DNA of 64,000 bases, taken from contig NZ_QSOP01000004.1 in NCBI RefSeq assembly GCF_003436275.1, positions 62,001 through 126,000 of the forward strand, written 5' to 3'. Source of the DNA: Collinsella sp. TM09-10AT. GTDB taxonomy: Bacteria > Actinomycetota > Coriobacteriia > Coriobacteriales > Coriobacteriaceae. The stretch's first letter is position 1. Every line of letters starts with the position of its first letter. The translations under genes and the position numbers were made by a program. This document shows, piece after piece, positions 1 to 9,125 of the stretch. Under the pieces are notes generated by a model, which was given only the letters and a program-made list of their open reading frames with translations, had not been told where the DNA came from and did no database searches.

Positions 1-185
1 TCGACTATGCCATCGACGTGTACCCGCATTACGGTTCGGACGTCGAGGCCACGCTCTCGGCCGGCTATGACATTCGCCACGGTCTGATCGGCCCCGGCGT
101 GTATGCGAGCCACAACTACGAGCGCAGCCACATCGACGGCGTGCGCAATACCTACGAGCTGGTTCGTGCCTACGTTCAGCGCTAG
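1..185 (+). CDS. M42 family metallopeptidase, C-terminal end (partial)
   Basis: Only the last 60 residues are inside the window; the reading frame starts at base 3 and ends at TAG 183-185. The segment IGPGVYASHNYERSH resembles the C-terminal conserved block of M42 glutamyl/aromatic aminopeptidases (usual form GPGVDASHGYERTH), including a histidine that is a metal ligand in the family. M42 enzymes are cytoplasmic cocatalytic-metal exopeptidases that form large tetrahedral assemblies. The N-terminal metal ligands and PDZ-like insert are outside the window, so activity cannot be judged. A strong terminator follows within 40 bp, so this is the last gene of its transcript. Confidence 0.75.
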   Translation, partial: DYAIDVYPHYGSDVEATLSAGYDIRHGLIGPGVYASHNYERSHIDGVRNTYELVRAYVQR

Positions 186-220
186 GGGAGCAGCTTGCGA
201 CTCAGCTGGCCAATCGCTAA

Positions 221-246
221 GGCCCGATTTCTCGGGCCTTTTTCCG
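221..246 (+). terminator. Intrinsic terminator after the M42 peptidase
   Basis: The inverted repeat GGCCCGA/TCGGGCC, with a short loop, is followed by a T-rich tract. It lies 36 bp after the stop codon. Confidence 0.85.
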
Positions 247-254
247 CTTTTGGT

Positions 255-293
255 CGTTTAGTATTATGATGTCTGAAATCTATTAACTAAACG
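255..293. promoter_or_regulatory. Inverted repeat upstream of the HTH-HipA-like gene, candidate operator
   Basis: CGTTTAGT at 255-262 and ACTAAACG at 286-293 are perfect 8-bp inverted repeats separated by 23 bp in an AT-rich stretch that must hold the promoter (TATTAT and similar -10-like hexamers lie between the arms). The next gene encodes an N-terminal helix-turn-helix, so autoregulation through this dyad is plausible. Inference only. Confidence 0.4.
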
Positions 294-323
294 TGTAAAT
301 TACTTAACGAGGTGATGCGGTGT

Positions 324-1697
324 ATGGACACGTCTGAGTACTTATCTATGGGTGATGCCGCCCGCCTGTTGGGCGTTACGAAAGCCCGCATATCGCAACT
401 TGCCGCATCGGGGACGCTTGTGTGCGATATTGTGGGCGGCCGGAAGATGGTCGAGTACAATTCTGCGATCGCCTATCAAAAGGTCCGCAAACGAGGGCGC
501 CGTCCTGCAGCCGATGTGGGGCGCAAGTTTACGCTGATGTCGGCCGACCATGAGGTCGCGCATGTCTCATTTGATCCGACGCGCGAGTTTCCCTTCGAAA
601 TCGCCGAGGTCCTCGATACGCAACGAATGCCGTTTGGCACGTGTTCGAGCTTTTCTCCAACGGTGAATAAGCGGGAGCTCAACGCGTGGTGGGGGCATCG
701 GTCGGTGCCCGATGTTCGCCCTGGGCTTATCTCGCGCTACCGCGAGCTGGGGATTGTCAGCGGCGTTGAGGTGCCGGTTCAGTGCCTGGGCCTCTCGCTT
801 TCGGATTGCTATTGGCTGCGGCCGACCGATTGCGACGAACTCAAATGGCAAAACATCAATTACTTCGAGAATGATTTTGAGCGGTCTGCGCCCGAGGGGC
901 GTTCGGGTTGGCTGGAGGGCATCGGCCTTAAAAACCCCGACAACACGTCCGAGGGCGAGCTCCCTAAATCATGGATGATCCGCCGCGGCGTTCGCGTCTT
1001 GGCTAAAGGATGCGGCATGGATGACCAGCGACCCTTTAACGAGGCGGTTGCAACGGCCCTGCACCGTCGCTTGCTGTCGGAGGGCGAGTTTGTTCCTTAT
1101 ACGGTTGAGCGGATGTTCGATGGCCCTGTGTGTCTGTGCGATGACTTTCTTGATGGCCGCGAGGAATACGTTCCAGCCGTTTACGTTAAGAACGCTCTTG
1201 GCGGTCAGCGAGGAAACTCGACGTACGACCGGTACTCCCGCTTCCTTGGTAAGCATGGAGCAGACGAGGCTGCCGTGAGAAGGTCTATGTCGCAGATGAT
1301 TGTCTGCGATGCCCTTTTGGCCAACAGCGACCGCCATTGGCGAAACTTCGGCATCATCCGCAATGTCGACACCCTGGAGATAAAACCTGCTCCGCTGTTC
1401 GATAGCGGCAACTGCCTGTGGTACAACGTACCAACTGCCGTGCTCGCAGCTGGGGAGTTTGGGTTTTCCGCTAAGCCGTTTGGGCCCGACCCTTCCGTCC
1501 AGCTGGCGCTTGCGGATTTGCTCGATTGGTTCGATTCATCGCGGCTCAACGGATTTGTTGATGAGGCGATTGAGATTCTTTCGCAGAGCGAGTGGGCGAC
1601 GGCGGAGGGTCGACTCGAGGCCATTCACCGCGGCCTCGAGCGTCGCGTAATCGAGGTTGGTGCCGCTGTTGAGGCACTTCGACACGTGCAGCGATAA
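324..1697 (+). CDS. HTH domain fused to a HipA/CtkA-like kinase
   Basis: The N-terminus (about residues 3-60) contains YLSMGDAARLLGVTKARIS, an excisionase/MerR-type helix-turn-helix, followed by a basic KVRKRGRRP segment. The C-terminal two thirds have the HipA/CtkA-type kinase layout. There is a lysine in RVLAKG followed by an NEA motif, a catalytic loop ANSDRHWRNFG (conserved D, H and N) and a metal-binding motif PLFDSGN. HipA-type kinases phosphorylate protein or tRNA-synthetase targets and are usually paired with a separate HTH antitoxin, HipB. Here no hipB is adjacent and the DNA-binding domain is in the same chain. I chose ATG 324 because GAGG at 309-312 is correctly spaced for it; GTG 312 and ATG 315 are alternatives. 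The gene is monocistronic and converges on mnmA, 8 bp away. Target unknown. Confidence 0.75.
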   Translation: MDTSEYLSMGDAARLLGVTKARISQLAASGTLVCDIVGGRKMVEYNSAIAYQKVRKRGRRPAADVGRKFTLMSADHEVAHVSFDPTREFPFEIAEVLDTQRMPFGTCSSFSPTVNKRELNAWWGHRSVPDVRPGLISRYRELGIVSGVEVPVQCLGLSLSDCYWLRPTDCDELKWQNINYFENDFERSAPEGRSGWLEGIGLKNPDNTSEGELPKSWMIRRGVRVLAKGCGMDDQRPFNEAVATALHRRLLSEGEFVPYTVERMFDGPVCLCDDFLDGREEYVPAVYVKNALGGQRGNSTYDRYSRFLGKHGADEAAVRRSMSQMIVCDALLANSDRHWRNFGIIRNVDTLEIKPAPLFDSGNCLWYNVPTAVLAAGEFGFSAKPFGPDPSVQLALADLLDWFDSSRLNGFVDEAIEILSQSEWATAEGRLEAIHRGLERRVIEVGAAVEALRHVQR

Positions 1698-1705
1698 ACC
1701 CGCGG

Positions 1706-2806
1706 CTACTTAAGTGCGCCGGCCACCGTGCCGCCGCCCAGGACGATGTCGCCGCGGTAGACTACGACTGCCTGGCCGGGGGCGATGGCTCGCTGCGGCT
1801 CGTCAAAAGTTAGCAGCATTTGTCCGTCTTCATCACGCGTAAGGGTTGCTGCCTGGTCTTTCTGTCGGTAGCGGTATTTGGCGCCCACGCGAATGCCGCC
1901 GGCATCCAGCTCGGCCTCCATGTGGTCGGCAGGGGCGCTCCAAATCCAGTCGTTGGCTGTGAGCGCTGTGGCCGTCAGGTCCTCGGCCTCGCCCAGATGC
2001 ACAATGTTGTTGGCGGCATCGACGCCCGTTACGTACACGGGGTGCGCCATCGCGACGCCCAGGCCCTTGCGCTGGCCTATGGTATAGCGCAAGGCGCCAT
2101 TGTGGCTTCCGACCACGCTGCCGTCGCGCCACACGATATCGCCCGGTGCAGCGGCGTGTCCGCAGCGGCGCTCGATATAGCCCGCATAGTCGCCGTCCGG
2201 GATAAAGCAGATATCCTCGCTCTCGGCCTTCTTGGCGTTGATGAAGCCCTGCTCGGCGGCAATGCGGCGCACATCGCACTCTTTGTCCAGCCCTGCCAGC
2301 GGAAAAATCGTGCGCGCCAGGCGCTCCTGCGTAAGCGAATACAAAAAGTAGCTTTGGTCCTTTTTGGGATCTTCGCCGCGATGTAGCTGCCAGGTGCCAT
2401 CTGCCGCTTGGCTTGTTTTGGCGTAATGGCCCGTGGCGATATAGTCGCAGCCCATGTCCAGCGCCGCATCGAGCAGCGCGCCAAACTTAATGTGGCGGTT
2501 GCAGATGATGCACGGATTGGGCGTCAGCCCCTCCTGGTAGGCGTTCACAAAGCGCTCGATCACGTTACGGTCGAAGGTTTGCTGCAAGTCGAGCACGTGA
2601 TGGGGTATTCCCAGGCGCCCGGCGACGGCCTTCGCGTCAGCGATGTCGCGATCGACTTTGCTCATGCCCGTGACGGGATCGGGCGCGGGACAGGTGAGGC
2701 GCATGGTGGCACCGACACATTCGTAACCCTGATTTTTGAGCAGATACGCGGTCACGCTGGAATCGACGCCGCCGCTCATGGCGACGAGCACGCGCTTGTT
2801 GTGCAT
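1706..2806 (-). CDS. mnmA: tRNA-specific 2-thiouridylase MnmA
   Basis: Installs the 2-thio group on U34 of Lys, Glu and Gln tRNAs by adenylating the base and transferring sulfur from a protein persulfide. The PP-loop [10 protein letters not shown] is at residues 8-17. NPCIICN carries the nucleophilic cysteine, and SEDICFIP carries the second catalytic cysteine, which forms the persulfide. TGHYAK and QRKGLG are further family blocks. The start at 2806 has AGGAGA 8 nt upstream and gives 366 residues, a normal family length; the frame remains open upstream, but that extension has no family similarity. It lies downstream of cysK on the same strand but is separated by a terminator and a TACAAT hexamer, so it probably has its own promoter. 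Confidence 0.95.
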   Translation of the reverse strand: MHNKRVLVAMSGGVDSSVTAYLLKNQGYECVGATMRLTCPAPDPVTGMSKVDRDIADAKAVAGRLGIPHHVLDLQQTFDRNVIERFVNAYQEGLTPNPCIICNRHIKFGALLDAALDMGCDYIATGHYAKTSQAADGTWQLHRGEDPKKDQSYFLYSLTQERLARTIFPLAGLDKECDVRRIAAEQGFINAKKAESEDICFIPDGDYAGYIERRCGHAAAPGDIVWRDGSVVGSHNGALRYTIGQRKGLGVAMAHPVYVTGVDAANNIVHLGEAEDLTATALTANDWIWSAPADHMEAELDAGGIRVGAKYRYRQKDQAATLTRDEDGQMLLTFDEPQRAIAPGQAVVVYRGDIVLGGGTVAGALK

Positions 2807-2835
2807 GGGGAGGTTCTCCTTGGTGGCATGTGGCC

Positions 2836-2874
2836 AAAAAAGAAAAGCGGCGCGGGAGGCTGGTTCCGCGCCGC
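2836..2874 (-). terminator. Intrinsic terminator between cysK and mnmA
   Basis: Read on the minus strand, GCGGCGCGG pairs with CCGCGCCGC across a 10-nt loop and is followed by TTTTCTTTTTT. It ends the cysK transcript. A -10-like TACAAT (2879-2884, minus) sits just before the stem, so an mnmA transcript would start at or inside the hairpin. Confidence 0.8.
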
Positions 2875-2985
2875 AGACATTGTAGCAAGTTCGGACGACT
2901 CGTGGGGCGCCCTGATGGGATGGGCTCAAGCTGCCGGGAGAGAGGAGACCGGTTCATCCTGGGCTCAACCTATGGGCAACAGACC

Positions 2986-3924
<939 letters not shown>

Positions 3925-3974
3925 GGTGAACCTCCAAAGTGTTCAAATGACTGGATACCGTGTGGTTTTACGGC

Positions 3975-4009
3975 GTGGGTAGCAGCGAAACCCACAAACC
4001 TTATGGGTT
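3975..4009 (-). promoter_or_regulatory. Mutually exclusive hairpins in the cysK leader
   Basis: In minus-strand order the leader contains AACCCA (4009-4004), then GTGGGT (3995-3990), then ACCCAC (3980-3975). The middle segment can pair with either flank, giving two alternative 6-bp hairpins. There is no U-run after the second hairpin. This may be an attenuator-like switch or chance pairing. Confidence 0.3.
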
Positions 4010-4031
4010 GTTCGTTTTGCTGTTGGCAAGC

Positions 4032-4060
4032 ATAGTAGGCACTAAAGCCTAGTAATGCAA
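4032..4060 (-). promoter_or_regulatory. cysK promoter with an internal dyad
   Basis: On the minus strand: -35 TTGCAT (4060-4055), a 17-bp spacer, and -10 TACTAT (4037-4032). The spacer and the start of the -10 contain TAGGC-N6-GCCTA (4036-4051), a perfect 5-bp dyad placed where a repressor would block RNA polymerase. The divergent rrf2-type gene is the obvious candidate binder. The promoter match is direct observation; the operator role is inference. Confidence 0.6.
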
Positions 4061-4177
4061 TAGGAAATAGAAGATTATTACGAGTCGATTAACCATCTTG
4101 ACGGGAATAGGTATTTTCAAAACCAATATTTCGGCTAGAATTTCTACGAATTAAAAGACCGAAAGGCAGCAATATAT

Positions 4178-4606
4178 ATGTTGGTTTCCACAAAGGGCAG
4201 ATATGCCCTGCGCGTTATGGTCGACTTGGCCGAGCATCAGGCGGCAGGCCGCATTCCCCTCAAAGAGATCGCCGCGCGTCAGGGGATTTCGGAGAAATAT
4301 TTGGAGAACATTTTGGCTACGCTCGTGCGCGCCAATATGCTCTCGGGCATGCGCGGCAAGGGCGGCGGCTACGTGCTCACGCGCCCGCCCGAGCAGTACA
4401 CGGTGGGCGAGATCCTGCGCCTGACCGAGGGTAGCCTAGCACCGGTCGCATGCCTGGACGGCGACTGCAAAGGTTGCTCGCGATCTGATGAGTGTCCTAC
4501 ACTCGATGTTTGGAAGAACCTGGACAAGCTCATCAACGACTACCTCGACGGCGTGACACTCGATACGCTCGTTGCCCCCAACGAGGGCTACGACTACGTC
4601 ATCTAG
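4178..4606 (+). CDS. Rrf2 family regulator (IscR/CymR-like) with four cysteines
   Basis: A winged-helix regulator of 142 residues, starting MLVSTKGRYALRVMVDLAEH like IscR, CymR and NsrR. The recognition region ISEKYLENILATLVRANMLSG is followed by the wing GMRGKGGGYVLTRPP. The linker contains four cysteines (C-x5-C-x2-C-x5-C) in the region where IscR and NsrR bind a [2Fe-2S] or [4Fe-4S] cluster, whereas classic CymR lacks cysteines there. It is divergent from cysK, so it probably controls cysteine synthesis. The extra cysteines suggest that it senses Fe-S or redox status rather than acting only through a CysK complex. GAAAGG lies 11 nt upstream of the ATG. A strong terminator follows. Confidence 0.88.
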   Translation: MLVSTKGRYALRVMVDLAEHQAAGRIPLKEIAARQGISEKYLENILATLVRANMLSGMRGKGGGYVLTRPPEQYTVGEILRLTEGSLAPVACLDGDCKGCSRSDECPTLDVWKNLDKLINDYLDGVTLDTLVAPNEGYDYVI

Positions 4607-4675
4607 CCCCACCTGCTATTGGGGGACGGGGCAGAAATGGTAGATTTTCTTGTCCTCTGAGGCTTGGCAAATGAC

Positions 4676-4712
4676 AAGGCCGCCCATCGTTGCGATGGAC
4701 GGCCTTCGTTTT
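4676..4712 (+). terminator. Intrinsic terminator after the Rrf2 regulator
   Basis: AAGGCCG.CCATCG / CGATGG.CGGCCTT with a 3-nt loop, followed by CGTTTT. A GGGGGACGGGG segment (about 4621-4631) before it resembles the REP-like cores found elsewhere in the window. Confidence 0.8.
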
Positions 4713-4743
4713 GGCGTGTTGTGGCGGCCCGTATCCGGTCGCT

Positions 4744-5109
4744 TTAGTTCCTGGCGATGCTGTCGAGAATGCTGCGCATGATGGATACCAGGATGCTGCC
4801 CATAAACGCCGATCCAAAGCTGGCGATGGAGATACCCGCGCCCAGCAGATTGACCGACAGGTAGCTGGCCAGCTCGAGCATAAAGCTGTTGACCACAAGC
4901 TGAAAAATACCAAGCGTGATAATAGTGAGTGGCAGCGAGATGACCGTCAGGAACGGCTTAACGAGCGAGTCGACGATGTTGAGGAACAGTCCCACGAAGG
5001 CAAAGCAGACCCAGGCGTCGGCCATGCCGAAGGGCTGAATGCCGGGGACGAGAAACGTTGCGATCGCGATGGCGATTGAGGTCAAAAGCCAGTTGAGCAT
5101 AAAGCGCAT
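4744..5109 (-). CDS. Phage_holin_4_2-type four-helix membrane protein
   Basis: A 121-residue, almost wholly hydrophobic protein with four predicted membrane helices: residues about 5-24, 30-55, 58-80 and 88-115. The central LFLNIVDSLVKPFLTVISLPLT is typical of Pfam Phage_holin_4_2 (PF04020), a widespread bacterial membrane family of unknown role. Despite its name there is no sign of a prophage here: no endolysin or other phage genes are nearby. The start has GAAAGGA at suitable distance. It is divergent from the YerC-like gene. Confidence 0.8.
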   Translation of the reverse strand: MRFMLNWLLTSIAIAIATFLVPGIQPFGMADAWVCFAFVGLFLNIVDSLVKPFLTVISLPLTIITLGIFQLVVNSFMLELASYLSVNLLGAGISIASFGSAFMGSILVSIMRSILDSIARN

Positions 5110-5432
5110 GGTGTGAATCCTTTCTTGCGCATGGCGTGGTGAGGGAGCGTGAGAGGCACATGCCTTTGCAACTCGGACAGATGCTCGGGCACGGCTCTGT
5201 TTGGGCGCCCATTGTCTCAGATATTCGTGGAGCTTGCGTGCGCATTCGGTTTCAAAACGGCGTTCGTCCTAGAAAACGCGCCGCTGGCAGAGAGTTTTGT
5301 CGCTTTAGTTTGGTGGTGTGCTAAACTGCTACGGGCAAAAGCCACAGGCGTTGCCCTATTGCATAGAACGGGCGAACGATGCCCGATGTCAGTATCAACT
5401 TCGATGCCTTTTGGCGGGTTTGGCGGTGATCG
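5110..5432. other. Divergent intergenic region, holin-like gene / yerC-like gene
   Basis: 323 bp without a convincing gene. A possible yerC promoter is TTGTCG (5297-5302) with TAAACT (5322-5327), but its 19-bp spacing makes it weak. The leader to the GTG/ATG region at 5433 is about 100 nt. I see no riboswitch or repeat. Confidence 0.4.
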
Positions 5433-5732
5433 ATGAATATCGAGAACATGTTTGACAAGCCTGATGTCAAGCAGCTGGTCCACGCATTTAGCCTTTTGGA
5501 CGACGAGAAAGATATCCAAGCGTTTTTGACCGATATCTGCACGCCGCGCGAGATTTGCGATCTATCGCAGCGTCTGCAGGTCGCGCGTTATCTGGACGAG
5601 GGCGAGCCCTATGTTGAGGTTCAGGCGCGTACCGGCGCTTCGTCCACCACGGTGAGCCGTGTGTCCAAGGCGCTCAACGGCGAGTACGGTGGCTACCGCA
5701 AAATCCTCATTAAGCTGGAGGATGGCGAGTAG
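5433..5732 (+). CDS. YerC/YecD family TrpR-like regulator
   Basis: 99 residues with the TrpR-superfamily helical fold: an N-terminal dimerisation part (KQLVHAFSLLDDEKDIQAFL), then CTPREICDLSQRLQVARYL, and an HTH in which TGASSTTVSRVSKAL is the recognition helix. The family (YerC/YecD, TIGR02531) is common in Gram-positives and its regulon is not well defined. It is monocistronic, with a terminator 24 bp after the stop. The product is very likely a DNA-binding protein; a tryptophan-binding role cannot be assumed. Confidence 0.88.
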   Translation: MNIENMFDKPDVKQLVHAFSLLDDEKDIQAFLTDICTPREICDLSQRLQVARYLDEGEPYVEVQARTGASSTTVSRVSKALNGEYGGYRKILIKLEDGE

Positions 5733-5755
5733 GCCGCGCCAAAAACGAATTGTGC

Positions 5756-5783
5756 AAAACCGCTCCTCCGGGGGCGGTTTTTT
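5756..5783 (+). terminator. Intrinsic terminator after yerC-like gene
   Basis: AAAACCGC / GCGGTTTT hairpin with a CT-rich loop, followed by TTTTTG. It runs into the palindromic repeat that starts at 5781. Confidence 0.85.
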
Positions 5784-5869
5784 GATCCCTTAAGGACGGA
5801 GGAAAACGGATCACCGGGTTAGACTGACCCCTTCGGTGATCCGTTTTCCTCCGTCCCCAAGGGATCAAA
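5781..5869. repeat. Long imperfect palindrome upstream of addB
   Basis: The left arm 5781-5815 (TTTGATCCCTT, then GGACGGAGGAAAACGGATC) is the reverse complement of the right arm 5835-5869 apart from two central mismatches. The loop itself contains GGGT/ACCC. That is about 33 paired bases, far stronger than a terminator and lacking a terminal U-run of its own. A non-autonomous REP/REPIN or MITE-like repeat is the best explanation. Confidence 0.8.
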
Positions 5870-5951
5870 TCTGTTGGCGTGGGGCAAATCTGTCCGCGTG
5901 GGCGGGTAGGATGGATACATTGATTATTGCGAACAGTTTGAGCGGAGGACC

Positions 5952-8900
5952 ATGCCTGTTCGAATCTATACCACCAATGCCGGCACGGATTTGAGCGATG
6001 CCGAGTCGGCGTTGCTTGCCGACCTTATTGCCCGCCATGGACGTGCCGTGCTTCTGGCGTCAACGTTTGCCGAGCTCGACCTGTGTCGCCATGATGCGGC
6101 GGAAGCCGGGATTTCGCTGGGTATTGACTACAAAACGCCTACATCGTGGCTTCGCTCGCTTTGGGAGCTTTTGGGCGACGGGCGCGGTTTCGTCGACAAC
6201 CTGCAGCGTCAGATGCTGTTCTCGGACATGGTCACGCGTCTCGACGATGCCGACCTGCAGCCGCTTTCGCGCAGCCAGGGCACAGTGCGCATGCTTGCGC
6301 GCATGGCCCGCGACGTGTTGCCGGGCGTTGCGGGGACGACGGCCGAGCGATGCCGTGGCAACAATTGCCAGCCTAAGCCAAAAAGCGATGCCGAGGCTCG
6401 TGTGTTCGAGCTTTTGCGTGCCTACGCGGGTGGTTTGGACCGTCGAGATATGGTCGAGCCCTGCGAGGCGGCTGACATTATGGCCGATGCCCTGGCCGAT
6501 AACCTGCCGGCGTGCACCCGCGCCGTATGCGTGCGCGGTATCACGTCGATTACGCACGGCCTGCTCGAGCTGCTGTCTGCCGTGGCGAACAATGGGGGGG
6601 AGGTCGTCGTACTGCTTGCCTGCGAGCAGGCGGCGATGCGCGAGGAGCTTGCCGCGGCATTTGATGCCCGCGGTGTGCTGTTCGAGGCCGCGCCGCTGAG
6701 GGAGGACGCCGTCGCGTCTGATGCCGCTTGCGGGACCGCCGCTCAGCCTGCCTTTATTGAGGTCGCCGGCCCCCATGCCCGTGCCCATGCTTATGCGGAC
6801 GCCATCGATACGTTGGTGAAAACGCACAAGGAGTCCAAGGACGATAAAGCTACTGCAACGCCCGCTGACCCCGTGCGCGTGCTCGTTGTTTCTGCCCGGG
6901 CACCCCAGCTGTTCGGTGAGCTCGCCTCTCGTCTGGCGGCCCGTCATATCGCTGCCGAGACAGTTGAGTTCACGGCGTTTTCTCAATCCATTGCGGGCAG
7001 GCAGTTCACGGCGCTCGCCAACCTGATCGAGCGTATGAAGGCCGCCGACGAAGGGGCAGCTTCTAAGACTGAGTGGTGGCCCGCGCCGGAGCTTACCGAC
7101 TGGATTTACAGTCCGCTTTCGGGCGCTGATGCCGTCAATGCCCGTACCTTCGATAAGAATATGCGTCTCTCGCGCAGCAAGACTACCGCGGGCGTTAAGA
7201 GCCTGCTGCAGAGCGTCCAAGGCCAGGTGAGGGGCGCGCGCAAGGCGGCGAGCGACGAGAACTGGTTTAAGAACGTGCCGTGCGTGGTCTCGGACGTGTT
7301 CCAGGCGCTGTGGCGTGACAAGCCCGTGACGGCGCTCAAGGCCATGCTTGCCGTTGCCGAGGGGTTGCCCGATCGCTCGCTGGGCAGCTTGGATGGCCAA
7401 GCCCGTCGCCAGGCGGAGGTGGCTCTGCTGCGCCACGTCATCGACATCCTTATGAACGATGCTCGCGCGCTCGACGTATCGCAGGCCGCGACCGTGCCCG
7501 TGCTCGATGGCATTCGCACCAAGGTGGACAAGCGTAGCACCGCCTACGATTACGAGACCTACGAGGTTGACCGTGCGCCACGTGCCCAGGTTCGCTTTAC
7601 TTCGCTTGCCGATGCGGCGGCCCTGCGCCCCGGCAGCTACGATGCCGTGCTGTTTGCCGACGTCGACCTGGACAGTTATCCGCTCTCACATGAGGAGGGC
7701 CCGCTGGCAACGCTGACGGCGAGCCTCGGTCGCGAGGGCGTGACGCTTGAGCCTGCGGCCTTGCTGCGCGCACGCTTTGGCCGCGCGATACAAGCGTCGC
7801 GTGGTCCGGTTACGCTCGCCCGTGTGACCCACGATCGTCAGGCGCGCGAGTGCTATCCGGCGGCCGTGTGGACCGAGTTGCGGGCGCATGCCGAGGCCGC
7901 TAACGATGCTAAGGCCGCTGACGCCGACAAGGCCGCTGACGCCGACAAGGCCGCTGACGACGCTAAGGCCGTTGGCGCCGACAAGGCGAAGTGTGTGGGT
8001 GAGGGCGATATCGTAAGGGACTTCGATCCCGCGGCAGGCGAAGGTCTTAGGCGCGAGCGCGTGACCTGCGAAGCTCCTCAGCACCTGAGCGATGAAGCCA
8101 TTCCGTATTTGGTCCTGCGTCGTCGCGATGGCGAGGGCGAGGATGCGCCGCTGGTGCCGCGCCTGACGTCTGCCTCGCAGATCGAGGCCTATTCGACCTG
8201 CCCGCTATGCTGGTTCGTCTCGTACCGCGTGAAGCCCCAGTCGATCGACGCTGGCTTTGGCAATATGGAGAAGGGCAACTTTGTCCACGACGTGCTGGAA
8301 CACTTGCATGCCCGTCTGCCCCAGGAGCGCATGGAGCGCGTGACACCCATGAATCTGCCACGCGCGAAGGAGCTGCTGCGCGAGGTCTTTGACGAGACCT
8401 TGGCCGAGCATGCGGGCAAGCGCGGTACCGAGGGCCCGCTCGTGCCGCTCTCCCCGGTGGAGGAGCGCCAGGTGGCCGAGATTTTGCCGCAGCTGGAGGG
8501 CGTTCTTGCCTACGAGTCCGAGGCGCTCGCGCCCTTCGCGCCGCGCTACCTGGAGTTTGCGTTCAACGAGCTCCAGGTCGAGTATGCCGGCTGGCCGCTC
8601 GGCGGGCGCATCGACCGCGTGGATGTGGATGCCGAGAATCGCGCCGTGGTAATCGACTACAAGCATCGCACGGGCGTTGAGGAGTTTAAACTCGCCGACC
8701 CCACGGTGCGCGACGAGGAATCGGGCGAGGCCGCCATCGACGACCCGCGGTGGCTGCCGCCCCATACCCAGACGCTTATCTATGCGCAGGCCATGCGCCG
8801 GGCGCTGGATCTGGATGCCCGTGCGGCGCTCTATTTTTCGACCAAGGGCGGCAAACCGGCGCTGCGCGGCGCCGCGAGTGCCGAGCTGCTCGAGGAAGAG

Positions 8901-9122
8901 CGCGGCGACGGCCGCATCCCGGGGCTTAAGAAGGGCTTTCCCGGCGAGGGTGGCAGCATGGACTTCGACGCCCTGCTCGATCGCGTGGAGGCCGGCATCG
9001 CCGAGCGCCTGCACGAACTCGAGGCAGGCGACGTTGCCGCCGTCGACCCGACGTCGGCTCAGGCCGCGCATGCGCGCTGCTCGTATAACCACGAAGGAAC
9101 GTTTGTAAGGAGGGACGTGTAG
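5952..9122 (+). CDS. addB: AddB-like subunit, PD-(D/E)XK nuclease
   Basis: 1056 residues. The N-terminal two thirds are a degenerate helicase-like scaffold without a Walker A motif. The C-terminal part is a RecB-type nuclease: TSASQIEAYSTCPLCWF near 737, GNFVHDVLEHLH with the conserved histidine near 777, and GRIDRVDV followed by VVIDYKH (about 885-905) giving the D and (D/E)XK residues. Classic AddB holds an Fe-S cluster with four cysteines; here two are in the TCPLC segment and one is near the C-terminus (ARCSYN), so the cluster is uncertain. It is followed 3 bp later by addA, indicating translational coupling. Together they form a double-strand-break end-resection nuclease-helicase. A lysine/alanine/aspartate repeat lies around residues 653-678. 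Confidence 0.85.
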   Translation: MPVRIYTTNAGTDLSDAESALLADLIARHGRAVLLASTFAELDLCRHDAAEAGISLGIDYKTPTSWLRSLWELLGDGRGFVDNLQRQMLFSDMVTRLDDADLQPLSRSQGTVRMLARMARDVLPGVAGTTAERCRGNNCQPKPKSDAEARVFELLRAYAGGLDRRDMVEPCEAADIMADALADNLPACTRAVCVRGITSITHGLLELLSAVANNGGEVVVLLACEQAAMREELAAAFDARGVLFEAAPLREDAVASDAACGTAAQPAFIEVAGPHARAHAYADAIDTLVKTHKESKDDKATATPADPVRVLVVSARAPQLFGELASRLAARHIAAETVEFTAFSQSIAGRQFTALANLIERMKAADEGAASKTEWWPAPELTDWIYSPLSGADAVNARTFDKNMRLSRSKTTAGVKSLLQSVQGQVRGARKAASDENWFKNVPCVVSDVFQALWRDKPVTALKAMLAVAEGLPDRSLGSLDGQARRQAEVALLRHVIDILMNDARALDVSQAATVPVLDGIRTKVDKRSTAYDYETYEVDRAPRAQVRFTSLADAAALRPGSYDAVLFADVDLDSYPLSHEEGPLATLTASLGREGVTLEPAALLRARFGRAIQASRGPVTLARVTHDRQARECYPAAVWTELRAHAEAANDAKAADADKAADADKAADDAKAVGADKAKCVGEGDIVRDFDPAAGEGLRRERVTCEAPQHLSDEAIPYLVLRRRDGEGEDAPLVPRLTSASQIEAYSTCPLCWFVSYRVKPQSIDAGFGNMEKGNFVHDVLEHLHARLPQERMERVTPMNLPRAKELLREVFDETLAEHAGKRGTEGPLVPLSPVEERQVAEILPQLEGVLAYESEALAPFAPRYLEFAFNELQVEYAGWPLGGRIDRVDVDAENRAVVIDYKHRTGVEEFKLADPTVRDEESGEAAIDDPRWLPPHTQTLIYAQAMRRALDLDARAALYFSTKGGKPALRGAASAELLEEERGDGRIPGLKKGFPGEGGSMDFDALLDRVEAGIAERLHELEAGDVAAVDPTSAQAAHARCSYNHEGTFVRRDV
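7909..7987 (+). repeat. 18-bp minisatellite inside addB
   Basis: About four imperfect copies of a unit like GCTGACGCCGACAAGGCC, encoding repeats of roughly ADADKA. It stays in frame and lies between the helicase-like part and the nuclease domain, so it probably forms a flexible linker whose length may vary between strains. Confidence 0.7.
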
Positions 9123-9125
9123 ACC

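Noticed and set aside
3925..4177. SAM or T-box riboswitch before cysK
   Set aside because: No S-box or T-box consensus is visible; only short alternative hairpins occur.
4744..5109. Prophage remnant suggested by a holin-type protein
   Set aside because: Phage_holin_4_2 proteins are ordinary bacterial membrane proteins; no lysin, integrase or structural gene is near.
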